64,000 nt of DNA from UBA6115 sp012514225 (GCA_036756425.1 DAIOLC010000001.1:1-64000); one strand, 5' to 3'. Positions 9,154 through 19,570 are shown, counted from the first letter of the stretch. Numbers and translations: made by a program. Notes: generated by a model not told the origin, from the sequence alone.

Positions 9154-9162
9154 GGAGCGGGC

Positions 9163-9747
9163 GTGCGACTGATTGTGCTGGACACGGAGGCCACGGACCT
9201 GGAGCCGGGGCAGATATGCCAGCTGTCCTATCTGACCGAGGCGGACGGGAAGGTCAGCGGCAGCAACTTCTTTTTCTCGGTCGACGAGATGTCCCCCGGC
9301 GCCATGGAAGTGCACGGGATGAGCCGGGAGGACCTGCAGCTGCTGTCCGGCGGACGGTGGTTTGAGGACGACGCGGAGGCGATTCTCCGGGACTTCAACG
9401 CCTGCGACTTGCTGGTCGGGCACAACGTGCAGGCTGACGAGCGCTATCTGCGCGTGGAGATGGAACGTGCCGGCCTGAAGATGAAAAAGCTGAGGACCTT
9501 CTGCACCATGAACTTCGCAGCGGGCATCATGAACATGCAGCGCAAGGTGGTCACCGGCCGCCCCAAGCCGCCGAAGCTCTCGGAGCTTGCGGCGTATTAC
9601 GGCATCGGCGAGGAACGGACCGGGGAGATGACCGCGGAATGGTTCGGCGCCCAGGGCGCCTTGCACGACGCGCGTTTTGACGCCGCGATGACCTACCTGT
9701 GCCTGAAGGCGGCGATTGAAAAAGGAGACCTCCGCGGGCTTTTTTGA
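9163..9747 (+). CDS. DnaQ-like 3'-5' exonuclease (DEDD superfamily)
   Basis: 194 residues starting with GTG at 9163. The exonuclease motifs are present: ExoI DTEATD (D7, E9), ExoII HNVQADE, and ExoIII HDARFDA. This makes it a DEDDh-type 3'-5' exonuclease acting on DNA or RNA ends, of the size of stand-alone proofreading or oligonuclease-like enzymes. The substrate cannot be told from the sequence. It lies 9 bases after ktrA. A T-rich stretch overlapping the stop codon may help end transcription. Confidence 0.8.
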   Translation: MRLIVLDTEATDLEPGQICQLSYLTEADGKVSGSNFFFSVDEMSPGAMEVHGMSREDLQLLSGGRWFEDDAEAILRDFNACDLLVGHNVQADERYLRVEMERAGLKMKKLRTFCTMNFAAGIMNMQRKVVTGRPKPPKLSELAAYYGIGEERTGEMTAEWFGAQGALHDARFDAAMTYLCLKAAIEKGDLRGLF

Positions 9748-9808
9748 ACCGGGATTCCCCGATATCGCCGAATGATTGCCGAATTATGAAGTTTATATTG
9801 CGAATCGC

Positions 9809-9836
9809 TTGCAATTTCCCCTTGTTTTGCTATAAT
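9809..9836 (+). promoter_or_regulatory. Sigma-A promoter of the two-component operon
   Basis: TTGCAA (9809-9814), a 16-base spacer and TATAAT (9831-9836), with a TGC extension just ahead of the -10. It lies about 50 bases upstream of the response regulator start, in an AT-rich gap between two high-GC genes. Confidence 0.8.
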
Positions 9837-9884
9837 CATTTCAAGAAAACAACGCAGTTCATTGATGTTGGGAAGGAATGATCC

Positions 9885-10583
9885 GTGGTGGCCAAGCGAA
9901 TCCTTTTGGTGGATGACGAGCCGATTCTCATCAAGGGGCTCAAGTTCACGCTGGAGCAGGACGGGTATGAGATCCTGACTGCCGCGGACGGCGAGGAAGC
10001 CCTCCGGGTTTTTTCCGAGAACCCGGTGGACCTTGTGCTGCTGGACGTGATGCTGCCCAAGATGGACGGCGTGGTCGTCTGCCAGCGCATCCGGGAGACG
10101 AGCAACGTCCCCATCATCATGCTCACCGCCAAGGGCGAGGACATGGATAAAATCCTGGGCCTGGAGTACGGCGCGGACGACTATATGACCAAGCCCTTCA
10201 ACATCCTGGAGGTCAAGGCGCGCATCAAGACCATCCTGCGCCGCTCGGCGCCCGCCGCCGCGGGCGAGGACAGCAAGGTGGTGCGGGTGCGTGATCTGGC
10301 CGTCAATTCCGTCAACCGCTCCGTCACCCTGGACGGGAAGGACATCCGGCTCACGGCGAAGGAATTCGACCTTCTGAGCCTTTTCATCAGCAACCGCGGC
10401 CGGGTGTTCAGCCGGGAGGAGATGCTCGACGCCGTGTGGAAGAACGATTACGCCGGGGACGAGCGGACGGTGGACGTCCACATCCGCCGCCTGAGGGAAA
10501 AGGTGGAGCGCAACCCCACGCAGCCGGAGTTCATCTTCACGAAATGGGGGGTCGGGTATTACTTCACGGACCGGGATGACTAA
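9885..10583 (+). CDS. OmpR/PhoB-family response regulator
   Basis: 232 residues: receiver domain (1-120) with acidic pair D10/D11, phospho-acceptor D54 in LLDVMLPKMDG, and TKPF switch lysine; then a winged-helix DNA-binding domain (about 135-230) with the TVDVHIRRLREKVE recognition-helix region. The GTG at 9885 is preceded by GGAAGGA; the adjacent GTG at 9888 is an alternative. It overlaps the histidine kinase by 8 bases. The overall sequence is close to the WalR/PhoP/ResD group, but no yycH/I or walJ-type partner genes are present, so I do not assign it to a named system. Confidence 0.93.
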   Translation: MVAKRILLVDDEPILIKGLKFTLEQDGYEILTAADGEEALRVFSENPVDLVLLDVMLPKMDGVVVCQRIRETSNVPIIMLTAKGEDMDKILGLEYGADDYMTKPFNILEVKARIKTILRRSAPAAAGEDSKVVRVRDLAVNSVNRSVTLDGKDIRLTAKEFDLLSLFISNRGRVFSREEMLDAVWKNDYAGDERTVDVHIRRLREKVERNPTQPEFIFTKWGVGYYFTDRDD

Positions 10584-12033
10584 GCCCTTCGCCAGCATCC
10601 GATGGAAAGTCATGCTGGCTTTCTTTTTTATTATCGGCGTATCCTTCCTGGTCATGGCGGGCACGCTGACGAACATGCTGGGCAACTACCTTTTTGGCGT
10701 CCGCATCCAGTCGGACCGGGCGGGGCTGGAGAAATGGGCCGTCAGCGCAGCCGAATCCCTGAGCCGCGCCGACGCGGCGGAGCTGGACCGCATCGTGCGC
10801 CGCGCGGGCGCGGAACTGGGCGGGCGTGTCCTGCTGCTGGACCGGGACGGCAAGGTGCAGTCGGACAACTTCCAGCAGTCCATGGGCAGGCTGCTTTCCT
10901 ATCCCGAGGTCGTCAGCATCCTTGTTTCCGGCCAGACCTCGGACTACGGCGTCCATTCGCTCAAAACGGGGGAGCCGGCGAGGGGACAGAACATGCTGAG
11001 TTTCGCCTCCAACGAGGAGTGGGTCAGCTATTCGACCGCGGGCATCGTACAGTCCTCTCACGTCATCGGCGTCCTGCTGCTGGTGTCCTCCGTCCGGGAC
11101 ATGATGCAAAGCCTGCTGAGCATGCAGAACAACATGGCCGTTCTCTTTGTCGCCGTGGCGGCGGTCGCGGCGGTCGCGGGCATGGTCTTCTCCCGGGTGC
11201 TCACCCGGCCGATTTCGGAGATGACCCAGGTCATCCGCGGCATGTCCGCCGGAGACCTGGGCGCGCGCGTGGCGGAGCGGGGCAGCGGCGAAATCCGCCA
11301 GCTGGCGGTCGCCTTCAACTCCATGAGCGAGCAGCTCGACGCCCTCAACCAGACGCGCAACCAGTTCGTCTCCAACGCAAGCCACGAGCTCAAGACGCCG
11401 CTGGCCACGATGAAAATCATGATTGAAAGCCTGATTTACCAACCGGAGATGGGGCCGGAATTGAGGACGGAGTTCCTCAGCGACGTCAACCAGGAAATCA
11501 ACCGCCTCTCCTCCATCGTGTCCGACCTGCTGACCCTGGTGCAGTCGGATTCGCGCTCCACGCGCCTCAACCGCGAAAAGATGTCCCTCGCGGAAGTGGT
11601 CAAGGACGCGGAGCACCGCCTCTCCCCGATGGCCGCGCAGCGGGGCCAGCAGTTCATCACCAGCCTGCAGGACAGCTGCGACATGTACGCGGACAAGGCC
11701 AAGCTTCAGCAGGTGGTCTACAACCTCCTGGAGAACGCGGTCAAATATACGCCCCGGGACGGCTGGGTCAAGGTGAACCTCCAGCGCCAGGGCCGGGACG
11801 CGGTGCTGACGGTGTCCGACTCCGGCCCCGGGATTCCCAGGGAGAGCCTGCCGCACGTGTTCGAGCGCTTCTACCGGGTGGACAAGGCGCGGGGGCGCGA
11901 GTCGGGCGGAACCGGCCTGGGGCTGTCCATCGTGCAGCAATACGTCAACCAGCACGGCGGGACGGTCCGCGTCGCCAGCGAGGAAGGGCAGGGGGCGGTC
12001 TTCACCGTGGAACTGCCGCTGAACAAGGGCTGA
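10576..12033 (+). CDS. Sensor histidine kinase
   Basis: 485 residues: transmembrane helix (about 14-36), an extracytoplasmic sensor region of about 150 residues, a second membrane helix (about 186-208), HAMP domain (about 209-261), HisKA with phospho-acceptor H270 in SNASHELKTP, and a HATPase domain with N box (NLLENAVKYTP), DSGPGIP and GTGLGLSIV motifs. It is the partner of the response regulator just upstream (8-base overlap). The layout resembles PhoR/ResE-type kinases without a PAS domain. The ligand is unknown. Confidence 0.93.
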   Translation: MTKPFASIRWKVMLAFFFIIGVSFLVMAGTLTNMLGNYLFGVRIQSDRAGLEKWAVSAAESLSRADAAELDRIVRRAGAELGGRVLLLDRDGKVQSDNFQQSMGRLLSYPEVVSILVSGQTSDYGVHSLKTGEPARGQNMLSFASNEEWVSYSTAGIVQSSHVIGVLLLVSSVRDMMQSLLSMQNNMAVLFVAVAAVAAVAGMVFSRVLTRPISEMTQVIRGMSAGDLGARVAERGSGEIRQLAVAFNSMSEQLDALNQTRNQFVSNASHELKTPLATMKIMIESLIYQPEMGPELRTEFLSDVNQEINRLSSIVSDLLTLVQSDSRSTRLNREKMSLAEVVKDAEHRLSPMAAQRGQQFITSLQDSCDMYADKAKLQQVVYNLLENAVKYTPRDGWVKVNLQRQGRDAVLTVSDSGPGIPRESLPHVFERFYRVDKARGRESGGTGLGLSIVQQYVNQHGGTVRVASEEGQGAVFTVELPLNKG

Positions 12034-12048
12034 CGCCTATGCAAAGCA

Positions 12049-12072
12049 GGCCGCCTGCCTCTCGGCAGGCGG
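12049..12072 (+). repeat. 24-bp direct repeat (terminator hairpin), left copy
   Basis: These 24 bases recur exactly at 12255-12278. Each copy is itself a hairpin, CCGCCTGCC and GGCAGGCGG around TCTC. The left copy is followed by TCAGACTG instead of a T-run, so it is not a functional terminator on its own. The two copies bracket the MITE-like element. Confidence 0.9.
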
Positions 12073-12254
12073 TCAGACTGTCGAAAAAGGTCCGCGGACC
12101 TTTTTCGATTCGGAGGATTGCTGCGGAATGTTTTCGCTGTTCGCGAAAACGCCCCGCGCGTCCGGCAGAGCCGGACGACACGATGATAATCGGTGGGCTG
12201 CCGCCCCCCGAAGCCCCCTGCATCATGGTCTGTAGTAAGGTTTTTTGACAACCT
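12073..12254 (-). mobile_element. MITE-like repeat element, copy 1
   Basis: This 182-base gene-free stretch is the reverse complement of a block at 35714-35857 plus the end at 36018-36045. Shared pieces include AAACCTTACTACAGA, GGGGGCGGCAGCCCAC, ATCGTGTCG, GGACGCG and GCAGCAA in the same order. The two ends form an imperfect inverted repeat (TTGTCAAAAAACC against CTGTCGAAAAAGG). A perfect 28-bp palindrome, centred on GGTCCGCGGACC, lies at 12081-12108. No transposase is encoded. Exact 24-bp direct repeats flank it. I therefore read it as a non-autonomous miniature element or a dispersed intergenic repeat; which one cannot be settled from two copies. Confidence 0.7.
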
Positions 12255-12285
12255 GGCCGCCTGCCTCTCGGCAGGCGGTTTTCTT
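12255..12285 (+). terminator. Terminator of the two-component operon (right copy of the 24-bp repeat)
   Basis: CCGCCTGCC and GGCAGGCGG form a 9-bp stem with a TCTC loop, followed by TTTTCTTT. It would terminate transcripts from the histidine kinase 220 bases upstream, with the repeat element lying between gene and terminator. Confidence 0.8.
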
Positions 12286-12369
12286 TATGGAGCACATACT
12301 TTTGATAAATAATGAGGGCTGCAGGGTATTGCGCCCGGCCGCAAGCGGCGAAGGCCGGGGGCCGGCGGT

Positions 12370-13923
12370 TCACGGCTGCCGGATGATACCCTCGTTGCGC
12401 AGGAACTCCCCCGCGACGTCGACGCTCCCGGCGAAGGTGCCCTCCTGCTTTCCGTCGATGAAGAAGCGGACCCGCCGGATGCCGCGCTGGTCCGAGAGGG
12501 TGTTGACCAGCGCGTACACCATCAGCTTTTCCCTTTCGGCGCTGAGGCCGGCGGTCAGTCCGCGGAGGTTCCCGGACAAATTGACCAGGGAGGCGTCGCC
12601 CTGCCGGGAGATGCCCAGAAGGTCCGCGTCGCGGGGCGGCGCGGGGAAGGCGGCGGAAAGGCCGGTGACGCTGTCCGTGTTTACCGGGCCCAGCGCGAGC
12701 TGGTTGAACAGGTAGCGGGGGTTGAAGGTCTGGTAATAGGGAATCGCCCGGCTGGTCCGGCTCAGGCTGCCAAAGGCGTTGGGGAAATACAGGCTGCACT
12801 CGTCCAGCAGGAAATGGGCGAACTGGCTGCGCTGCATCACGCCGCGCTCGAAGATGATTTCCTCGCCCGCGCCTTCGTACAGCCCGGCGGGCACCACGGC
12901 GTTGACCTGTTCGGCGCCGATGGAGACCTCGATGCCTGTCGTATACGGCAAAAATGTGGTCAGCGTGAAGGTCAGCGCAGCCATCAGGATGGAACGCGGC
13001 ACGCCGGCCGATATCAGCGCCTCGTTGGCACCCTCATAAAATCGCAGCCGGAGGGTTCGCCCCGCCGCGCCGGGCTGTTCCACCGCCTCGGGCTCCGCGG
13101 ACAGGAGGGTGACCAGGTCGGGCAGGGGCGCCGCGTTGGGCAGGGTCTGGGGCCCGGCGGACAGCGCCTGCAACAGGGCGAGGGCCATTTGGGGCAGGGA
13201 GTTTCCGGTAAAATTCACCGCCTGCGCCTCTGCCAGCACGCCGCGCCCGGCTTTGGCCGGGAAATACAATGTCGCGACGGAGCCGAACCCTGTGCCGGGC
13301 GCCGCCTGCCTGTTCATCGCTTCCCACAGCGCGTTGACGTCCTCGTTGCCCGTTCGGGTGAGGCTGCCCAGGGGCAGGGTGGAGGCGGTGTCCACCCCCA
13401 GTTGCCGGCCGTTGACCAGGACGTTGACAAAGCGGATGTCCCCCCATTGGGTGAGGGTGTTGGCGATGGCGCGGCTGACCAGATAACGCTCCTTGTTGTC
13501 CAGCGCCAGCGCGCCGGCCGCCAGGTTGACGGTGGCGGTTTGCCCGGACGTTTCCACCGCGCTGCCGGGGCTGAGGGAGAGCTGCGCTTTGTCCGTCAGC
13601 GGCAGGGCGGCGGTCGTCCCCGTGAAGGAGAAAAGCTTTCTGAGCGTGTAGTCAGCCGGGTGCCGCGAATGGGACAGCAGGATGCGCTCCGGGAACATCT
13701 GCAGCTGGCGGTTCTGGGCGGAGGGCAGGCAGAGCATGACCGTCTGGGCGAAGCTTTCACCCGCGTCCCCCAGCGGTGCGGTATACTCCCCGCGGGGCGG
13801 GGGAAGCGTGACGCTGCCGTTGCTGTCCTTTACCGGAATGGACGCGGTGCAGCCGCCGAGCAGGCACAGGCAGGCGGCGAGAGACAGCGCTTTGAGCGCC
13901 CTGGGCCTGCGCATCCTCTTCAT
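12370..13923 (-). CDS. GerMN-domain lipoprotein (sporulation/germination type)
   Basis: About 517 residues. The N-terminus is a lipoprotein signal (basic MKRMRRPR, hydrophobic stretch, lipobox LGGC near residue 25), so the protein is anchored outside the membrane. Two GerMN-like segments follow (about 70-200 and 280-400), with VSRAIANTLTQWGDIRFVNVLVNG as the best-matching stretch, and a third LVNTLSDQRGIRRVRFFIDG near the C-terminus. GerM is needed for spore envelope engulfment and germination in Bacillus. The ATG at 13923 overlaps the upstream gene's TGA (ATGA), with GGAGG ahead; longer upstream starts are not needed. Confidence 0.8.
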   Translation of the reverse strand: MKRMRRPRALKALSLAACLCLLGGCTASIPVKDSNGSVTLPPPRGEYTAPLGDAGESFAQTVMLCLPSAQNRQLQMFPERILLSHSRHPADYTLRKLFSFTGTTAALPLTDKAQLSLSPGSAVETSGQTATVNLAAGALALDNKERYLVSRAIANTLTQWGDIRFVNVLVNGRQLGVDTASTLPLGSLTRTGNEDVNALWEAMNRQAAPGTGFGSVATLYFPAKAGRGVLAEAQAVNFTGNSLPQMALALLQALSAGPQTLPNAAPLPDLVTLLSAEPEAVEQPGAAGRTLRLRFYEGANEALISAGVPRSILMAALTFTLTTFLPYTTGIEVSIGAEQVNAVVPAGLYEGAGEEIIFERGVMQRSQFAHFLLDECSLYFPNAFGSLSRTSRAIPYYQTFNPRYLFNQLALGPVNTDSVTGLSAAFPAPPRDADLLGISRQGDASLVNLSGNLRGLTAGLSAEREKLMVYALVNTLSDQRGIRRVRFFIDGKQEGTFAGSVDVAGEFLRNEGIIRQP

Positions 13924-14864
13924 CTTGCCGCCTCCGTGATGAACCGGACAGATTCGGGGGATATCTTCCATATGCCGTCCTGCAAGCGCAGGGCGACGGG
14001 GATGCCGTCCACCGTCGCTTCCTGCCCGTCAGAACCCAGGAAAGCGGCGGCCAGCACGACGACCGCCGTTGCCCCGTCCGGCGAAACACGGCCCTCGCTG
14101 AGCTTGAAATCTGTCAATTGGGGCAGGGTGTCAGGCTGGAGCCACCCGCCGCCGTTCGCGGCTTCCCCGGGGCTGGAGTACACGAACGCGCTCAATTGAC
14201 CCCAGGACCGGCTTTTCCAAAGCCCGAACGGGAGCCGCGCGGCGGCGCCGGGGGTGATAATCCTGCTTTCGTCGCGCAACAGGGGGTCGGGCAGGGCGTC
14301 GTTGTCCTCCAGGTAATACCGGTTGGATAGCCGCATGGACGCCGTGGTGGAGGCGGGGGAGTACACCAGCACCTGGATGGAGCGGATGTCGCCGAACTGC
14401 GTCAGCGTATTGGCCAGGGAGGCCATCGCCAGCTCCCGGCGCAGCCGCGCTTCCTGCGTGCCCTTTTCGGTATCCAGGCTCTCGCCGGGCAGGGCGTCCA
14501 TAACGGCGCTGTTGAAGGTGACGAACAGCTGGCTGCCCTCCTGCAAAACGGATAAAACCTCCGTACCTGCCGGGAAAAGACGCCTCAGGTTGCCGCCCTC
14601 CCCCTCCGGCTCGTCCAGCAGGGCCTGCACAAGCGCCATTTCAGGGCTTTCCGGATAGGGGACCGGTACCTCCCGGATTTCCTGCCCCAGGTAGGCGCTG
14701 TCGAGATAGCGGAAATACAAAATGGCTTTTTGGGAGTCGTGGCTTTCCGGGGGCTTGTACCCCAAACGCTCCCCGCCCTCCGCGGCAGCCGCGGCGGACA
14801 TCAGCAATGCTGCGGCCAATGCAATAGCCGCCGCGGTTTTTCGCCAATTCTCCCTAACGCTCAT
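13920..14864 (-). CDS. GerMN-domain exported protein
   Basis: 314 residues with an N-terminal signal peptide (about 1-28, cleavage near AAAAA-EGG). A GerMN domain spans about 45-170; its core reads LAMASLANTLTQFGDIRSIQVLVYSP, the same pattern as in the neighbouring lipoprotein. The rest has no family I recognise. It overlaps the lipoprotein start by 4 bases and its own start overlaps the end of the DUF6062 gene by 11 bases, so the genes are tightly coupled. A role in sporulation or cell-surface assembly is likely from the domain, not shown. Confidence 0.8.
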   Translation of the reverse strand: MSVRENWRKTAAAIALAAALLMSAAAAAEGGERLGYKPPESHDSQKAILYFRYLDSAYLGQEIREVPVPYPESPEMALVQALLDEPEGEGGNLRRLFPAGTEVLSVLQEGSQLFVTFNSAVMDALPGESLDTEKGTQEARLRRELAMASLANTLTQFGDIRSIQVLVYSPASTTASMRLSNRYYLEDNDALPDPLLRDESRIITPGAAARLPFGLWKSRSWGQLSAFVYSSPGEAANGGGWLQPDTLPQLTDFKLSEGRVSPDGATAVVVLAAAFLGSDGQEATVDGIPVALRLQDGIWKISPESVRFITEAAR

Positions 14865-15606
14865 CCTTCAACGGCTCCTTGCCCAGGCACCAGCCGCGCA
14901 GGTGGTTGACGGTCCGTTCCAGGGCGTCCTTCGCGTCGCCCCAGGGCAGTTCCGCGTTCCGGTAATCCGATTTTTGGGTAAAGCGGGACAAATCGCTTTC
15001 AAGCGCTTGAAGGGCGGCGGCCAGCTGGCTTTCCAGCAAGCCCCTGAAGCCGGCCTGTTCCCGGGCGCTCAGAAAATCCGGCGCCAGCAGCAGCAGGGCT
15101 TGCGCGTCCGGCAGGCAGACGCCGACGGATTGTTGATAAGCCGCCTGAAAAGCGGCGTCCGTTTTCCACAGGTGGAGGAAACTGGCGGCATGGCGCCTGC
15201 TCTGCTCGTCCAGCTCTTCGCACAGGACGCAACCGGCGCTGTCGGCGGGGGAGCGGGGGCCGCCGGAAGCGTCCTTGCCTTTCCTGAATAACCCGGCCAG
15301 CTTTCCGCCGGGGGCGCCGGTGTCCAAGAGCCGGGGAAGCCGGGAGCGGGTTTCCTGCAGATGGGAGAGCATCATCAGCGCGTGCCCCAGGCGGTTGCCG
15401 CCCGGCGCGTTATACAGCATCTGCTGGTGAGTCCGGCAGAACCCGGTTCGGTTGACCTTGATGCGGCTGTCCGGGGACATGACCGACGCCCCGAGCGCGC
15501 GTTCCACCAGCCGCCGCTCGGTCTTCCGGCGCAGGGCGCAAAGCGGGCATCCCGCGCCGTGCTTCAGCGCGTCCCAGACCGGGATGGTGTCGATGTGATA
15601 ACGCAT
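14854..15606 (-). CDS. DUF6062-family protein
   Basis: 250 residues from the ATG at 15606. The opening MRYHIDTIPVWDALK and the cysteine motifs CPLCALRRK, FCRTHQQML and CVLCEELD are characteristic of DUF6062, a cytoplasmic family common in Clostridia with zinc-finger-like CxxC sites and no known function. No signal peptide or membrane segment is present. It starts 3 bases after the stop of the membrane-protein gene (15609) and overlaps the following GerMN gene by 11 bases, so it belongs to a four-gene unit. Confidence 0.75.
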   Translation of the reverse strand: MRYHIDTIPVWDALKHGAGCPLCALRRKTERRLVERALGASVMSPDSRIKVNRTGFCRTHQQMLYNAPGGNRLGHALMMLSHLQETRSRLPRLLDTGAPGGKLAGLFRKGKDASGGPRSPADSAGCVLCEELDEQSRRHAASFLHLWKTDAAFQAAYQQSVGVCLPDAQALLLLAPDFLSAREQAGFRGLLESQLAAALQALESDLSRFTQKSDYRNAELPWGDAKDALERTVNHLRGWCLGKEPLKDER

Positions 15607-15608
15607 CC

Positions 15609-16751
15609 TCAGCGAGCCGGCGCCTTGCATTCCGGGCAGGTCTTAAGGTTCTTGAACGTGTCGTTGGAAACGTCCCGGTAATAGAACATCGCCGTCAGCG
15701 GACGGTATCTCGTCCCGATGGAAGAACAGTTGGGGTCGATGTGGTAAAACTCGCCGCCGTCCTGGTTGTAGTACAGCACGGTGTCCGAACGCACGGAGAC
15801 TGTCTGCGCCTGTGCCTGTGCCTGCTGGGCTTCCTCGGCCAGCGCCGCCTGGCCCATGGCGGCCTGCTGGCCGGCGGCGGAATCGGCCTGGGCGACGGGG
15901 GCTTCCTGCACCACCTGGGAGGACGAGATGGAATTGGGGTCGACGAACCACTCGTTGTTCACGCGGATCATCAGAATCTGGAAGTTGTACTTCACCGGCT
16001 CCTTGCCGTCGTTCTTGCTGATAAGCGCCTGCATGGTGATGGTCCGCGTCTGGTCCGAGTCGCTCCCGGACACGTCGGTAATCTGGTAGCTCACCGGCGT
16101 GCGGATCGCGCTGAGGTGAAAGATGCTCGTCTCCGCGTCCCGCTGGCTCTCATGCTGGTTGACCCAGGCCGGAGAGGAGTAGGAAACCATCGCGGCATAG
16201 TCCTTGTTCGCCCAGGCGGCCATGAACCGGTCCAGTTTCTGCTGGGCCAGGGAGGCGCTGCCCGGGTCGGGCGTCTGGACGGCGTCCACATCCTGTGCCG
16301 CCTGCGCCATATCGGTCAGGCTGGCGGTCGTTTCATCCGAAAAAATGGACGCGAGGTCCTGTGTCTGCAGCTGCGCGGGGTTTCCGCGCGCAGGGGAGGA
16401 TACCAGGATGGCGAACAGCGCCACGGCAATCATCGCCGCGTGCACGACGCCCAGCACCCTCCGCGCGTTGGGGACGAAGGCTTTCAGAAGGGCCATCAGC
16501 GCAATCCCGGCCAGGCTGAGGATGACGAAGGCCCAGTAGAGCCGCGTGTCCCGGACCAGCAGGGAAACGATGAACAAAACCGGCAGCGCCGCGACCAGCA
16601 GCACCTGCAGGAAAACGTAACTGCGCGGGTTGGGCGCTGCGATACCTGCAGCCGCCTGCCCCCGTTGTTTCGGGGGTTGTTGCTGCCTGGGCGGGCGCCG
16701 GCGCAAATCCTGCAGCGGCGCGCTGGAATACCTGGACCTGTTTTCGCTCAT
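15609..16751 (-). CDS. Membrane protein with C-terminal Cys-rich domain, function unknown
   Basis: 380 residues. A basic, Gln-rich N-terminus is followed by three hydrophobic helices (about 44-66, 70-91, 98-120). The outer part contains an NTF2-like stretch (about 165-275, with YAAMVSYSSPAW and NNEWFVDP), a Gln/Ala-rich linker, and a terminal module of about 55 residues: YYNQDGGEFYHIDPNC, then YRPLTAMFYYRDV, then NLKTCPECKAP. That last module has three Cys and one His and looks like a small metal-binding fold. I do not recognise the gene. It is first in the unit with DUF6062 and the GerMN genes and has its own promoter. Confidence 0.65.
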   Translation of the reverse strand: MSENRSRYSSAPLQDLRRRPPRQQQPPKQRGQAAAGIAAPNPRSYVFLQVLLVAALPVLFIVSLLVRDTRLYWAFVILSLAGIALMALLKAFVPNARRVLGVVHAAMIAVALFAILVSSPARGNPAQLQTQDLASIFSDETTASLTDMAQAAQDVDAVQTPDPGSASLAQQKLDRFMAAWANKDYAAMVSYSSPAWVNQHESQRDAETSIFHLSAIRTPVSYQITDVSGSDSDQTRTITMQALISKNDGKEPVKYNFQILMIRVNNEWFVDPNSISSSQVVQEAPVAQADSAAGQQAAMGQAALAEEAQQAQAQAQTVSVRSDTVLYYNQDGGEFYHIDPNCSSIGTRYRPLTAMFYYRDVSNDTFKNLKTCPECKAPAR

Positions 16752-16795
16752 GCCCTGTTCCTTCCGAAATGCTGATGGGAGTGCGACGCATCCGT

Positions 16796-16826
16796 ATTAT
16801 AGCATACTGTGACGGATTCTTTTCAA
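16796..16826 (-). promoter_or_regulatory. Promoter of the membrane protein-DUF6062-GerMN unit
   Basis: Read on the minus strand, TATAAT occupies 16796-16801 with TGC just ahead (extended -10). The best -35, TTGAAA at 16821-16826, is 19 bases away, longer than ideal, so the extended -10 probably compensates. Confidence 0.6.
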
Positions 16827-16840
16827 TTGTGTGACAACGC

Positions 16841-16873
16841 AAAAAAGAAGCCGCGCAGATGCGGTTGGCGCGG
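16841..16873 (-). terminator. Terminator downstream of dnaX
   Basis: On the minus strand CCGCGC (16868-16873) pairs with GCGCGG (16851-16856) across an 11-base loop, followed by CTTC and six T (16841-16846). It lies about 95 bases after the dnaX stop and just ahead of the next promoter. Confidence 0.65.
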
Positions 16874-16967
16874 AAAACAGCCTGTTCCCATGGAAGAAGT
16901 GGGGGAACTGCCGCTGTTTGGCGTTGTTTACGAGAATGAAGTGGTGTTGACTGGCGGTTCTTTACGG

Positions 16968-18700
<1,733 letters not shown>

Positions 18701-18701
<1 letters not shown>

Positions 18702-19570
18702 CAGATTTCCTCCCCGGTCAGTTTGCGGAAGCCCTCGCCCAGCGTTTCGTGCGTGTCGGTGATGAACATGAACGCCTGGGGGTCCTCCTCCTGCACAATC
18801 TGCTTGATTTTTACCGTTTCCAGCCGTCCGACGATGCTCAGCAGCATCTTGAATTCCCGTCCCGAATAGGCGCCGGAGGCGTTCAGCACCGTGACGCCGC
18901 GCTCCAGTTCGTCCATCACCCGCTTGGCAATCCGGTCCGGCTCCCGGCTGATGACATAGCAGGCTTTGTCGGTGCCGATGCCCAGGAGGGCCTGGTCGAG
19001 CACCTTGGCGGAGACGAACACGCATACGATCGCGTACAGCGCGTGCTGCACGCTCATGAACAGCCAGGCCAGCAGGATGACGGCCAGGTCGAAGGCGAAG
19101 AGGAAGGAGCCGATGCTGATCGCGCGCTGGCGGTGGTGCACGATGCGCGCCAGCAGGTCGGTGCCGCCCGTGGTCGCGTTCCCGCGGATGATCAGCGCCA
19201 GCCCGAAGCCCAGCATGACGCCGCCGAAGACGGCCGCCAGCATGGGGTCCAGGCTCAGCGGCTCGAAATTCATCAGGTCGATGAGGACGGAAAACAGGAC
19301 GGTCGCCAGCACCGTGCGCAGGATGAACCGCGCGCCGATAAGCCGCCAGCCCAGGATAATCAGCGGGATGTTGAGCACCAGGCTCCCCAGGCCGATGGGA
19401 ACGGCAAAATAGTAGTTCAAAATCATCGTGACGCCCGTCAACCCGCCGGGCGCGATGTGGTTGGGCTCCAGGAAGAGCGGGTAGCTGGCCGCGCCGATCA
19501 GGCAGCCAATCAGCATCAAGGCGTATTGCCGGAACGTATTCGCATTGAAGACCCGGGACAGCAGCGCCAT
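18701..19570 (-). CDS. YitT-family membrane protein
   Basis: 289 residues: five or six hydrophobic helices (about 16-180, beginning YALMLIGCLIGAASYPLFL) and a C-terminal cytoplasmic DUF2179 domain (about 200-285, ending EEDPQAFMFITDTHETLGEGF). This is the YitT architecture common in Firmicutes. Its substrate is not known. It is sandwiched between an HTH regulator and dnaX in one operon, with a TGATG junction to dnaX. Confidence 0.9.

Noticed and set aside
12049..12278. Direct repeats as a possible CRISPR array
   Set aside because: Only two repeats 182 bases apart, each a terminator-like hairpin, with no spacers of regular length and no cas genes nearby.
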